Source of the DNA: an uncultured Lachnospiraceae bacterium
Lineage (GTDB): Bacteria; Bacillota; Clostridia; Lachnospirales; Lachnospiraceae
Length of the DNA: 23,778 nucleotides
Direction of reading: 5' to 3'
NCBI GenBank assembly: GCA_910578175.1
Contig: CAJTPF010000024.1
Coordinates: 1 to 23,778 of the forward strand
Positions 12,393 to 19,876 of this stretch are shown one piece after another (position 1 is the first letter of the stretch; each line of letters starts with the position of its first letter). Position numbers and translations under genes: made by a program. The notes beneath the pieces were generated by a model that made no database searches, was not told where the DNA came from, and saw only the letters and a list, made by a program, of their open reading frames with translations.

Positions 12393-13004
12393 ATGATACG
12401 TAAAATTATTGAAATAGATCAGAAAAAATGCAACGGATGCGGTCTTTGTGCCTCTGCCTGTCATGAAGGAGCCATCGGTATGGTCAGTGGAAAAGCCTTC
12501 CTTCTCCGGGATGATTACTGCGACGGGCTCGGAGACTGTCTGCCGGCCTGTCCCACAGGCGCCATATCCTTTGTGGAGCGGGAAGCCGCAGCATATGATG
12601 AAGCTGCGGTAAAAGCCAGACAGGCTTTACGCTCCCGGAACTGGCCGGTCCAGATCAAACTCGCTCCGGTCACCGCCCCTTATTTTGACCATGCGAACCT
12701 GCTGATAGCAGCCGATTGTACCGCATATGCCTATGGCAATTCCGATGAATCCTTCCGAAAGACATTTCTTCAGAACCGCGTAACGCTGATCGGATGTCCG
12801 AAACTGGATGCCGTGGATTATTCTGAAAAATTAACCTCTATCATTACAGACAACGATATTCAGAGCGTTACCGTTCTCCGTATGGAAGTACCGTGCTGCG
12901 GTGGAATGGAATATTCCATAAAAAAAGCGTTACAGGCCAGCGGCAAGACGATACCATTGCAGGTAATCGTTGTCGGTATCGACGGAACTGTGATAACCCG
13001 TTAA
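12393..13004 (+). CDS. 4Fe-4S ferredoxin-domain protein
   Basis: A 203-residue cytoplasmic iron-sulfur protein. The first cluster motif is classical (C-N-G-C-G-L-C-A-S-A-C, residues 14-24). The second is altered: C-D-G-L-G-D-C-L-P-A-C-P-T-G (about 43-56) has a five-residue gap in place of CxxCxxC, a form I associate with a ferredoxin family often found beside hcp and Crp-type regulators. The C-terminal 120 residues hold further cysteines, including E-V-P-C-C-G-G-M, and resemble no enzyme I can name. GGAGG precedes the ATG by 7 bases. Divergent from the Crp-family gene, so likely its target. It may pass electrons or sense redox state. Confidence 0.85.
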   Translation: MIRKIIEIDQKKCNGCGLCASACHEGAIGMVSGKAFLLRDDYCDGLGDCLPACPTGAISFVEREAAAYDEAAVKARQALRSRNWPVQIKLAPVTAPYFDHANLLIAADCTAYAYGNSDESFRKTFLQNRVTLIGCPKLDAVDYSEKLTSIITDNDIQSVTVLRMEVPCCGGMEYSIKKALQASGKTIPLQVIVVGIDGTVITR

Positions 13005-13017
13005 AATAATAAAAAAC

Positions 13018-13056
13018 ACCGGAAATTGTCTGTATCTCTGCAATTTCCGGTGTTTC
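13018..13056. terminator. Bidirectional terminator between ferredoxin gene and fruA
   Basis: A stem of about 14-15 bp (AAACACCGGAAATTG with CAATTTCCGGTGTTT) and a 12-base loop, with a T tract on the right and an A tract on the left, so it works for both convergent genes. Confidence 0.85.
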
Positions 13057-13061
13057 ATTTT

Positions 13062-15071
13062 TTAAATGTTCTCGGTCGTCTCTGCTCCGGATTTCTTAAA
13101 TAATCCCAGCATCATCGCCCCTGCCGCCGTACCTGCTGCCAGCGCCAGTAAATACAGCAACGTATTTCCCACCACCGGAAATACAAAGATTCCTCCGTGA
13201 GGCGCCATCAGCGTACACTTAAACGCCATGGACAATGCGCCTGCCACACCGGAACCAATGACACAGGCCGGTATTACACGCAGCGGGTCTGCTGCCGCAA
13301 AAGGAATGGCGCCCTCCGTGATAAATGACAATCCCATAATAAAGTTTACGGGACCCGACTTCCGTTCCTGGGAAGTAAATTTATTCCTGAATAGCAAAGT
13401 CGCCAGTGCAATGGCACAAGGCGGTACCATTCCGCCGATCATGACCGCCGCCATGATATCGTAATTTCCTTCCGCTATGGACAGGGTTCCGAACACATAT
13501 GCCGCCTTATTGATGGGACCGCCCAAATCTACCGCCATCATACCTGCCACTAGAATTCCCAGTAAAATCCGGCTTGTCCCGCCCATATGGTTCAGCGCCG
13601 AATTTAACGAGGTATTGATTCCTCCTACAAAAGGCTCTATGATAAACTGCATCAACAGTCCCATAATAAAGATACCCAAAAGCGGATAGAGCAGGATCGG
13701 CTTCAGTCCTTCTATGCTCTCCGGCAATACCTGAAAAATCTTCCGCAGCAGAAGTATCAGGTATCCCGCTACAAATCCGGCTACCAGTGCCCCTAAAAAT
13801 CCGGACTTGCCGCTGGCCGCCAGATATCCGCCCACAATTCCCACTGCCAGTCCCGGACGGTCGGCGATACTCATTGCAATATATCCCGCCAGAATCGGCA
13901 GCATGAAAGCAAACGCTGCATCTCCAATGGATTTAAATGTCTTCGCCAGTGAAGTTATGGAACCGAAATTTCCCCGCTCCGCTTCCGTCAGCGCATTGAT
14001 ATCCACACGAAAACCGTCGATCATAAATGCCAGGGCAATGAGAATTCCCCCGCCGACTACAAACGGAAGCATATGAGAGACACCATTCATCAGATTTTTG
14101 TAGATCACATGCCAGAAACTTTCATTCTCAATCGCAGCATCATCTTCTGTCCCGGTCCGCCCGGCTGTTGCCTTCTCCTCTTTTTTTACCGATATATGTC
14201 CGCTTTCTCCAGCATATACCGGAACATCACCGGATATGGCCCGCTCGATCAGTTGTCCTGCTTTACTGATTCCTGCGGAGACCTGGCATTTGATCACCTT
14301 CTTTCCGATATACCGATCCATGGGTATATCGGTATCGGCCGCCACGATAACACAGTCCGCCTCCTGAATCTCCTGCACGGTATGCACATTTTTAGCCCCG
14401 CCGGAACCCCTGGTCTCAACCTTGATCCGGCAGCCTGCCTGTTCTGCAGCCTGTTCCAATGCTTCCGCCGCCATATAAGTATGGGCGATTCCTGTGGGAC
14501 AGCCTGTAACTGCCAGAATCCTGACCTTCTCCGGACTGCCGGCATCCGGATCTTCCTCCAGCTCTCTTTTCTGCTGCTCTTCTTCACGCTCCCTTTTCCG
14601 CTGCTCTGCTTCCCGGGCAGATTCCGCATCGTTGATCACCTTGATGAATTCTTCAATGGACTGGGCTTCCCGCAATGCCATTGTAAATTCATTGTCCATC
14701 AGCAGCGTCGATAATTTGCTTAAAACATCCAGATGAATGTTATCTTTTGTATTCGGTGCGGCTATCAGAAAGAGAAGATATACCGGCTCTCCATCCAACG
14801 AATCAAAATCGGTTCCTTCCCGGATGACCATTGCCGCCAGTCCCGGTTCTTTCACCGCATCACTTTTCGCATGGGGAATCGCAATTCCGTCACCAATGCC
14901 AGTGGTTCCTTCCTCCTCTCTGGCATAGACTCCCATTTTATAAATCTTTTTATCCGAGATTCTTCCCGCAGCACACATCAGATTAATCATCGTATCCAGA
15001 ATTTCCTGTTTTGTGGCCGCCTTGCCATACAGATCGATACTTCTCCTGTCTAACAAATCTGCAATTCTCAA
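13062..15071 (-). CDS. fruA: Fructose-specific PTS permease, fused EIIABC
   Basis: A 669-residue phosphotransferase permease that imports fructose and releases fructose-1-phosphate. Domain order is EIIA (phospho-histidine His67 in G-I-A-I-P-H-A-K-S-D), an E/K/R-rich linker (about 150-180), EIIB-Fru (phospho-cysteine Cys191 in V-T-G-C-P-T-G-I-A-H-T-Y-M) and EIIC-Fru from about residue 325 with eight to ten membrane segments. The start is TTG at 15069-15071, because the protein then begins M-R-I-A-D-L-L as usual for EIIA-Fru; GGATGG lies about 9 bases before it, overlapping the fruK stop region. It follows fruK by 6 bases, so the two form one operon. All catalytic residues are present. Confidence 0.95.
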   Translation of the reverse strand: MRIADLLDRRSIDLYGKAATKQEILDTMINLMCAAGRISDKKIYKMGVYAREEEGTTGIGDGIAIPHAKSDAVKEPGLAAMVIREGTDFDSLDGEPVYLLFLIAAPNTKDNIHLDVLSKLSTLLMDNEFTMALREAQSIEEFIKVINDAESAREAEQRKREREEEQQKRELEEDPDAGSPEKVRILAVTGCPTGIAHTYMAAEALEQAAEQAGCRIKVETRGSGGAKNVHTVQEIQEADCVIVAADTDIPMDRYIGKKVIKCQVSAGISKAGQLIERAISGDVPVYAGESGHISVKKEEKATAGRTGTEDDAAIENESFWHVIYKNLMNGVSHMLPFVVGGGILIALAFMIDGFRVDINALTEAERGNFGSITSLAKTFKSIGDAAFAFMLPILAGYIAMSIADRPGLAVGIVGGYLAASGKSGFLGALVAGFVAGYLILLLRKIFQVLPESIEGLKPILLYPLLGIFIMGLLMQFIIEPFVGGINTSLNSALNHMGGTSRILLGILVAGMMAVDLGGPINKAAYVFGTLSIAEGNYDIMAAVMIGGMVPPCAIALATLLFRNKFTSQERKSGPVNFIMGLSFITEGAIPFAAADPLRVIPACVIGSGVAGALSMAFKCTLMAPHGGIFVFPVVGNTLLYLLALAAGTAAGAMMLGLFKKSGAETTENI

Positions 15072-15077
15072 TTTATA

Positions 15078-16001
15078 TTACCATCCTTCCCTTATTAATT
15101 TCATTACTTCCTCTTTCGTTGCCAGATATTTCGAAAAAGCGCTGGCACTCCCCGATGCCAGGCCCATCTTTAAAGCATGTTCATAATCCCCCTGTTCCAG
15201 AAAGCCGGCCAGAAAACCGGCAACCATGGAATCTCCTGCCCCCACCGAATTCACGACTTTCCCCAGAGGCGGCTGCATTCTCCGGACTGTTCCGTCGCTG
15301 CCCATCAGCAATGCTCCGTCGCCGGCTAATGAAATCAGAACATTTTCCGCCCCCATTTCCTGCAGCCTGGCAGCATAAGTGACTATATCTTCTTCGGTTA
15401 CCACATCCGCCCCAAAGATTTCACCCAGTTCAAATTTATTGGGTTTGATCAGAAACGGATGATACTCCAGTACCGAAAGCAGCAAACTGCCTGTGGCATC
15501 CACAACGATCTTCGTCTTCTGTCCCTTGTCTCTTATACGCTTCATAATTTCCATATAAACCGACTCTGGCAGCGATGCCGGAATGCTTCCGGCCAGTACC
15601 AGTATATCTTCTTCCTGCAGTTTATCCAGTTTCCGGTACAATCCTTCTATGTCGCTGCTACCGATTTCCGGTCCCGTACCGTTTATCTCACTTTCCGAAT
15701 CTGCCTTCAGTTTGACATTGATCCTGGAAAAAGCTTCCTCCCCCTGCTGCCGGATTTCAATAAAGTCTGCCCTGCAACCATGTTTTTGAACCCGGCGCAG
15801 AATTTCTCTTCCCGTAAAACCTGCAATAAATCCCAGCGCCGTATTCTCCACGCCCAGGCCGGTAAGTACCATGGAAACATTCAGTCCCTTTCCTCCGGGC
15901 AGAATCTGCTCTTCCGCTGAACGGTTTACTTCTCCCTGCCTGAATTCATCCAGAGTCAGGACATAATCCAGGGATGGATTAAATGTAACGGTATATATCA
16001 T
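15078..16001 (-). CDS. fruK: 1-phosphofructokinase
   Basis: A 307-residue PfkB-family sugar kinase that phosphorylates fructose-1-phosphate to fructose-1,6-bisphosphate. The start M-I-Y-T-V-T-F-N-P-S-L-D-Y and the P-G-G-K-G-L-N-V-S segment are typical of FruK and LacC. The catalytic anion-hole motif is V-G-A-G-D-S-M-V-A-G-F near residue 250. The ATG at 15999-16001 follows AGGG; an upstream in-frame extension to 16076 has no family resemblance. It is directly upstream of fruA. No fruR (DeoR) gene precedes it, unlike the common fruR-fruK-fruA order. A strong hairpin lies in the leader. Confidence 0.93.
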   Translation of the reverse strand: MIYTVTFNPSLDYVLTLDEFRQGEVNRSAEEQILPGGKGLNVSMVLTGLGVENTALGFIAGFTGREILRRVQKHGCRADFIEIRQQGEEAFSRINVKLKADSESEINGTGPEIGSSDIEGLYRKLDKLQEEDILVLAGSIPASLPESVYMEIMKRIRDKGQKTKIVVDATGSLLLSVLEYHPFLIKPNKFELGEIFGADVVTEEDIVTYAARLQEMGAENVLISLAGDGALLMGSDGTVRRMQPPLGKVVNSVGAGDSMVAGFLAGFLEQGDYEHALKMGLASGSASAFSKYLATKEEVMKLIREGW

Positions 16002-16096
16002 GTTTCGCCCTGTATATCCGCACCCCCGCAAGACTGACGGAATATACTGTTTCCTTTCTCTAATTAAGATTTTCACATTTATCCGTTTAATTTCTC

Positions 16097-16145
16097 AGAC
16101 GGCTGCAGAACGTATACTTATAAAGCATATGTCCTGCAGCCGTCT
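16097..16145 (-). terminator. 12-bp hairpin upstream of fruK
   Basis: AGACGGCTGCAG (16097-16108) and CTGCAGCCGTCT (16134-16145) are perfect reverse complements with a 25-base loop. No T run follows on the minus strand, so it may be an imperfect terminator of the 139-residue protein gene or a leader structure controlling fruKA. Confidence 0.45.
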
Positions 16146-16215
16146 ATAAGAGTTCTAAAGATACACATACTATAACCAAAATTTTAAAGAATACTCGTTA
16201 TAGTCATATGTTTTA

Positions 16216-16635
16216 TTAATTTTTCCATCCCGCATGCCTCGCTACAATTTCCCGCAGATCCTCTAACCTCATAATCTGATATCCGAAACTGTCAATCTGG
16301 TAATCAAAGAATATGGTGGTAATGGATTCCATCACATATTTTGTCTGGTGCTGTGGCAGATTTCGGAAAATCCCCTCCAAAATATCATTTACCATATCCT
16401 GCTTTCCGTACTTATAGGATACCACCCATGCGGTAATAATGGAAACTCCATATCTCTCTATCTCTTCTGCACCTTTAATGCATCTGATTTTATTACATAT
16501 CAGTTCAAAATCCTCATACGTAAATTCAATAACATCCACCATTCTTACATTGATCCGCATACTTTTATGAATGATGGATTTGATATTTTGCTGCATTGTA
16601 AATAAATCGGTTCCCTGGTTCCACATTCTTGTCAT
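16216..16635 (-). CDS. Conserved-looking cytoplasmic protein of unknown function
   Basis: A 139-residue protein starting M-T-R-M-W-N-Q-G-T-D after GAGGTG with a 5-base spacer. It is mainly helical, with no signal peptide or membrane segment. I do not recognise the family. Features seen are a possible amphipathic helix early (Q-N-I-K-S-I-I-H-K-S), a middle segment rich in I/V/W, and a C-terminal L-R-E-I-V-A-R-H-A-G-W. It stands alone, divergent from the attenuator-controlled operon. Its promoter has an extended -10 (TGGTATAAT on the minus strand, TATAAT at 16712-16717). Function unknown. Confidence 0.7.
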   Translation of the reverse strand: MTRMWNQGTDLFTMQQNIKSIIHKSMRINVRMVDVIEFTYEDFELICNKIRCIKGAEEIERYGVSIITAWVVSYKYGKQDMVNDILEGIFRNLPQHQTKYVMESITTIFFDYQIDSFGYQIMRLEDLREIVARHAGWKN

Positions 16636-16711
16636 AAAAACACCTCTTCTCTACACGCGCTTAAATGGTGCTGCTTATAAAATATGAGTGATATGAATTT
16701 TTTGTTACTTA

Positions 16712-16717
16712 ATTATA
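16712..16717 (-). promoter_or_regulatory. Extended -10 promoter element of the 139-residue protein gene
   Basis: TATAAT preceded by TGG on the minus strand, an extended -10. A -35 at 17 bases is weak (GTGAAA), which is normal for this promoter type. It lies about 75 bases before the gene. Confidence 0.5.
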
Positions 16718-16781
16718 CCACAAATTCCCTGTAATTTCACTCTTATTCTTTCTTTTTTGCAGATATATTATTTCCGTGTTC

Positions 16782-16810
16782 TTGTCATATTTATTTTAAA
16801 ATGCTATAAT
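16782..16810 (+). promoter_or_regulatory. Strong sigma-A promoter of the attenuator-controlled operon
   Basis: TTGTCA (16782-16787), 17 bases, TATAAT (16805-16810). One mismatch to consensus in all. The start is expected near 16817, giving a leader of about 220 bases before the first gene. Confidence 0.75.
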
Positions 16811-16858
16811 AGCATGGCACAGATTCGGAAGTTTTTATACAATATAATTCTGACGAAA

Positions 16859-16996
16859 ATGCGCAGAGAATATACTTAATCGTGCTGACCTGTTCCGGTC
16901 ATTCCGGAGTGATAAGGCGATAGGTGATGGCTTTCATTTTATATGTCTGTATCCCTGGTCCCTTACTCCGTGCCTGCGCATGGAGTTTTCTTTTTT
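16859..16996 (+). promoter_or_regulatory. Riboswitch-like leader with transcription attenuator
   Basis: The 3' part forms a canonical intrinsic terminator: ACTCCGTGC (16965-16973) pairs fully, with one G-U, to GCATGGAGT (16978-16986) across a 4-base loop, followed by TTTCTTTTTTC. Two alternative pairings exclude it. CGGAGT (16905-16910) plus AAGG (16914-16917) pair with CCTT plus ACTCCG (16961-16970). ATGCGCAG (16859-16866) pairs with CTGCGCAT (16974-16981). A small TGACC/GGTCA hairpin (16886-16901) lies inside. This is the layout of a riboswitch or protein-controlled attenuator in which the folded upstream domain prevents termination. I see no TPP, FMN, cobalamin, SAM, T-box or purine signature, so the ligand is unknown. 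Confidence 0.65.
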
Positions 16997-17040
16997 CATT
17001 ATATGAATCCCGATTTTTCATTGGAAAGGTGGTGAATTAT

Positions 17041-17286
17041 TTGGAAACCCGCATAGCACTTATTGGAATCATTGTAGAAGATACAGATTCCACAGATAAG
17101 ATCAACGATCTGCTCCACGAATACAGCAATCATATTATTGGACGAATGGGTATTCCTCACAGGCAAAAAAATATCAGTATTATCAGTATCGTTATTGATG
17201 CAGATAATAATACGATCAGTTCGCTTTCCGGAAAACTTGGCATGATTAAGGGAATTTCCGTTAAAACGGTTTATTCAAAAAAATAA
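17041..17286 (+). CDS. TM1266-type putative iron-only hydrogenase system regulator
   Basis: An 81-residue ACT/NikR-C-like small regulator. The sequence L-E-T-R-I-A-L-I-G-I-I-V-E-D, then H-E-Y-S-N-H-I-I-G-R-M-G-I-P and S-G-K-L-G-M-I-K-G-I-S-V-K-T-V-Y, matches the TM1266 family, usually found beside the [FeFe]-hydrogenase maturation genes hydE, hydF and hydG. Those genes are not here; instead it leads an ABC transporter operon. It starts with TTG (17041-17043) after AAAGGTGG with an 8-base spacer; two in-frame GTG codons just upstream are less well placed. It has no DNA-binding domain of its own, so it may act as a ligand sensor. Confidence 0.85.
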   Translation: METRIALIGIIVEDTDSTDKINDLLHEYSNHIIGRMGIPHRQKNISIISIVIDADNNTISSLSGKLGMIKGISVKTVYSKK

Positions 17287-17314
17287 AAATATTCAGGAAA
17301 GGTTTATTGAAATT

Positions 17315-18361
17315 ATGAGAAAAAAAATATTATCATTATTACTGGCTGCCGCACTTTCTGCCGCAGTATTTACCGGCTGCTCTGACAACAAAGACAACAC
17401 AAACACAGAAACTACCACTCAGTCTTCCCAGGATGAAACTACTACTGCCGACAACAGTCAGCAGAAGGAAAAAATTGATATTAACATGGCAGTTCTGAAA
17501 GGTCCTACCGCAATCGGTTTCATCAAAGCATGGGAAGACAGTGACAACGAAATCGCTTCTAACAATTATAAGGTAACTGCATACGGTGCTGCCGACGAAA
17601 TCAGCGCCGGTATCATCAAAGGTGATATCGATGTAGCCGCCGTTCCATGTAATCTTGCTTCCGTATTATATAACAAAACAAATGGAGAAATCCAGGTAGC
17701 GGCTGTCAATACATTAGGTGTCTTATATATGGTAACTACCGGAGAAGAAATCAACAGTATTTCTGATTTAAAAGACAAAACCATATATTCTACCGGTCAG
17801 GGTACCACGCCGGAATATACTTTAAACTATATCTTAACCCAAAACGGACTAACTCCCGGTACAGACGTCAATGTTGAATATAAATCAGAAGCTGCTGAGA
17901 TCGCTTCTCTTCTCAGTGAAAACGAAGATGCCATCGCAATGCTGCCCCAGCCATATGTCACTACGGTTCTGTTAAAAAATAAAAATGCCAGGATCATTTT
18001 TGATATGACCGAGGAATGGTCAAAAGTATCTGATAACGCATCTCTTGTGACTGGCGTGGTAATAGTAAGAAAGTCTTTTATAGATGAGCATAAGGAAGCT
18101 TTTGATTCACTTATGAAAGATTATGAAAGCTCTGCTTCCTATGTAAATGATAATATAGATGAGGCGGCTGCATTAGTGGAACGCCATGATATATTTGCTG
18201 CCAATGTTGCGAAAGAGGCTATTCCTTACTGCAATATTACCTTTAAGACCGGAGATGACATGAAAAAAGATATAAATGCTTATCTGGAAGTATTATATAC
18301 TGCCAACCCTGCTTCCGTAGGCGGTACGCTTCCTGATGATAACTTCTACTATATACCATAA
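17315..18361 (+). CDS. ABC transporter substrate-binding lipoprotein, NMT1/NitT-TauT-like
   Basis: A 348-residue lipoprotein. The signal peptide ends in the lipobox F-T-G-C with Cys22 as lipidation site. A Thr/Ser/Glu-rich linker (about 27-52) precedes a periplasmic-binding-protein fold of the NMT1/THI5 type, with the segments A-G-I-I-K-G-D-I-D-V-A-A-V-P, D-L-K-D-K-T-I-Y-S-T-G-Q-G-T and M-L-P-Q-P-Y-V-T. Family members bind thiamine precursors, riboflavin, sulfonates, nitrate or guanidine; the sequence does not decide. The gene follows the TM1266-type regulator by 28 bases. Its AGGAAAGG lies about 12 bases before the ATG, rather far. Confidence 0.88.
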   Translation: MRKKILSLLLAAALSAAVFTGCSDNKDNTNTETTTQSSQDETTTADNSQQKEKIDINMAVLKGPTAIGFIKAWEDSDNEIASNNYKVTAYGAADEISAGIIKGDIDVAAVPCNLASVLYNKTNGEIQVAAVNTLGVLYMVTTGEEINSISDLKDKTIYSTGQGTTPEYTLNYILTQNGLTPGTDVNVEYKSEAAEIASLLSENEDAIAMLPQPYVTTVLLKNKNARIIFDMTEEWSKVSDNASLVTGVVIVRKSFIDEHKEAFDSLMKDYESSASYVNDNIDEAAALVERHDIFAANVAKEAIPYCNITFKTGDDMKKDINAYLEVLYTANPASVGGTLPDDNFYYIP

Positions 18362-18385
18362 CATAATTTTGAAAGGAGACGCCAT

Positions 18386-19792
18386 ATGCAGCAAATCAAA
18401 AAAACCATATATATATTGATCTCCGTATGCATATGGCTTTTCGTCTGGCAATATGCCGCTCTGCGGATTGATAAGGTATTTTTCCTTCCCTCCGTAACGG
18501 ATACCTGGAACGCATTACGGAAGCTGTTCTTCTCTGAAGATTTTTTCCATATTCTGTTCCGGACCCTGGGTAAGATATCAACAGGATTCCTGTATGGCCT
18601 GTTCTTCGGAACCCTTCTGGCTGTTGTCAGTTCCCTGTCGGATTTTATCAAAATGCTGTTCATGCCTGTTCTCAAACTGATAAAATCCATTCCGGTGGCT
18701 TCTTTTATCATACTTGCACTTTTATGGATTCATTCTTCCGGTCTCTCGGTCCTGATTTCTTTTTTAATGGTTCTGCCCATCATTTATATCAATGTCCTGC
18801 AGGGAATTGAAAGTGTGGACCTTCGGCTTCTGGAAATGTCAAAAGTATTTCATATGGGTCGTACCCGTCGGGTCTGTTTTATCTATACACCGCATATCCT
18901 TCCATTTTTTATATCCGGCTGCCGTATCGGACTTGGCTTCTGTTTTAAATCGGGAATTGCGGCTGAAATCATCGGCCTTCCTGCCGGATCCATCGGAGAA
19001 CGGTTATACAAGGCAAAACTTTATCTGATGACCGATGAGCTGTTTGCCTGGACTATTGTTATCGTTCTGATCAGCATATTATACGAATTTTTCTTCATGA
19101 AGCTCATACACTTTCTTTCGCAGGCTGTAATGTTCATAAGTTCCAGCTATTCCGGTCACGGACATGGGAAATCAAAAGAAATTCATGTAAATAAGCTGGT
19201 CTGTCAAAATATTTCTAAATCTTATGGCTCACAGAAAGTTTTAACTAACTTTACACACACTTTTTCAGATGACAGAACCACCTGTATCCTGGGCAGTTCC
19301 GGTATCGGCAAAACAACGCTGCTGAACATTCTTGCCGGAATCGACAGTGCAGATTCCGGCTCTGTACGGTTTCTGGCGGATACAAATGTAACAGATGGCA
19401 GAAGAGTTTCCATGGTGTTTCAGGAAGACCGGTTACTGGACTCCTTTGATGCATATACAAATATCCGGGCAGTTTACGGCAATACCTATGATACCGGCTT
19501 TATCCGAAAGCAGTTTGAAGCCGTAGGATTAGCGGATTATGAAGGAAAACCGGTGCTGAAACTCAGCGGAGGCATGAAACGTCGCATTGCCATAGTCCGC
19601 GCCGTTTTAAGTGATGCTCCGGTACTGCTGCTGGACGAACCTTTTAAAGGACTGGATGAGCTGATAAAAGAGCAGACGCTCCGGTATATCAACCGGAATT
19701 GCAGGGATAAGATGATCATTCTCGTGACACATGACCGGACGGATATCCTGAAAATGAACGGAGTGGAACTGGAACTGAAAAATAATGAATGA
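18386..19792 (+). CDS. ABC transporter permease-ATPase fusion protein
   Basis: A 468-residue protein joining two parts that are normally separate. Residues 1-255 form a NitT/TauT-type permease with about six membrane segments and the EAA loop region (about 150-178). Residues 265-468 form an ABC ATPase with Walker A G-S-S-G-I-G-K-T-T (303-311), Q-loop F-Q-E-D (345-348), signature L-S-G-G-M (393-397), Walker B L-L-L-D-E-P (414-419) and switch histidine His449. All catalytic residues are present and the frame is continuous, with a short G-H-G-H-G-K-S-K linker. AAGGAG precedes the ATG. Two copies would assemble a complete importer with the upstream lipoprotein. The ATPase domain is short and lacks a C-terminal extension. 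Confidence 0.9.
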   Translation: MQQIKKTIYILISVCIWLFVWQYAALRIDKVFFLPSVTDTWNALRKLFFSEDFFHILFRTLGKISTGFLYGLFFGTLLAVVSSLSDFIKMLFMPVLKLIKSIPVASFIILALLWIHSSGLSVLISFLMVLPIIYINVLQGIESVDLRLLEMSKVFHMGRTRRVCFIYTPHILPFFISGCRIGLGFCFKSGIAAEIIGLPAGSIGERLYKAKLYLMTDELFAWTIVIVLISILYEFFFMKLIHFLSQAVMFISSSYSGHGHGKSKEIHVNKLVCQNISKSYGSQKVLTNFTHTFSDDRTTCILGSSGIGKTTLLNILAGIDSADSGSVRFLADTNVTDGRRVSMVFQEDRLLDSFDAYTNIRAVYGNTYDTGFIRKQFEAVGLADYEGKPVLKLSGGMKRRIAIVRAVLSDAPVLLLDEPFKGLDELIKEQTLRYINRNCRDKMIILVTHDRTDILKMNGVELELKNNE

Positions 19793-19813
19793 TAAAAAAA
19801 CAGACTCCGTGCA

Positions 19814-19856
19814 AAAACCGCCGTATCAGAAATTTGTTCTCTGATACGGCGGTTTT
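19814..19856. terminator. 17-bp bidirectional terminator
   Basis: AAAACCGCCGTATCAGA (19814-19830) and its exact complement (19840-19856), 9-base loop, A tract left and T tract right. Serves the ABC operon and the convergent trigger-factor-like gene. Confidence 0.9.
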
Positions 19857-19876
19857 ATTCTGTTTCATTCCATTTA

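Noticed and set aside
16023..16076. In-frame upstream extension of fruK by 25 codons.
   Set aside because: Does not resemble PfkB-family starts, and the ATG at 15999-16001 has an acceptable ribosome binding site and the expected first residues.
16859..16996. TPP riboswitch before the NMT1-like transporter.
   Set aside because: The conserved CTGAGA and the second TPP domain are absent on both strands; only the general attenuator layout is present.
17020..17040. GGTGG near the start of the TM1266-type gene taken as a T-box sequence.
   Set aside because: It is the ribosome binding site. No specifier stem or full T-box consensus is present in the leader.
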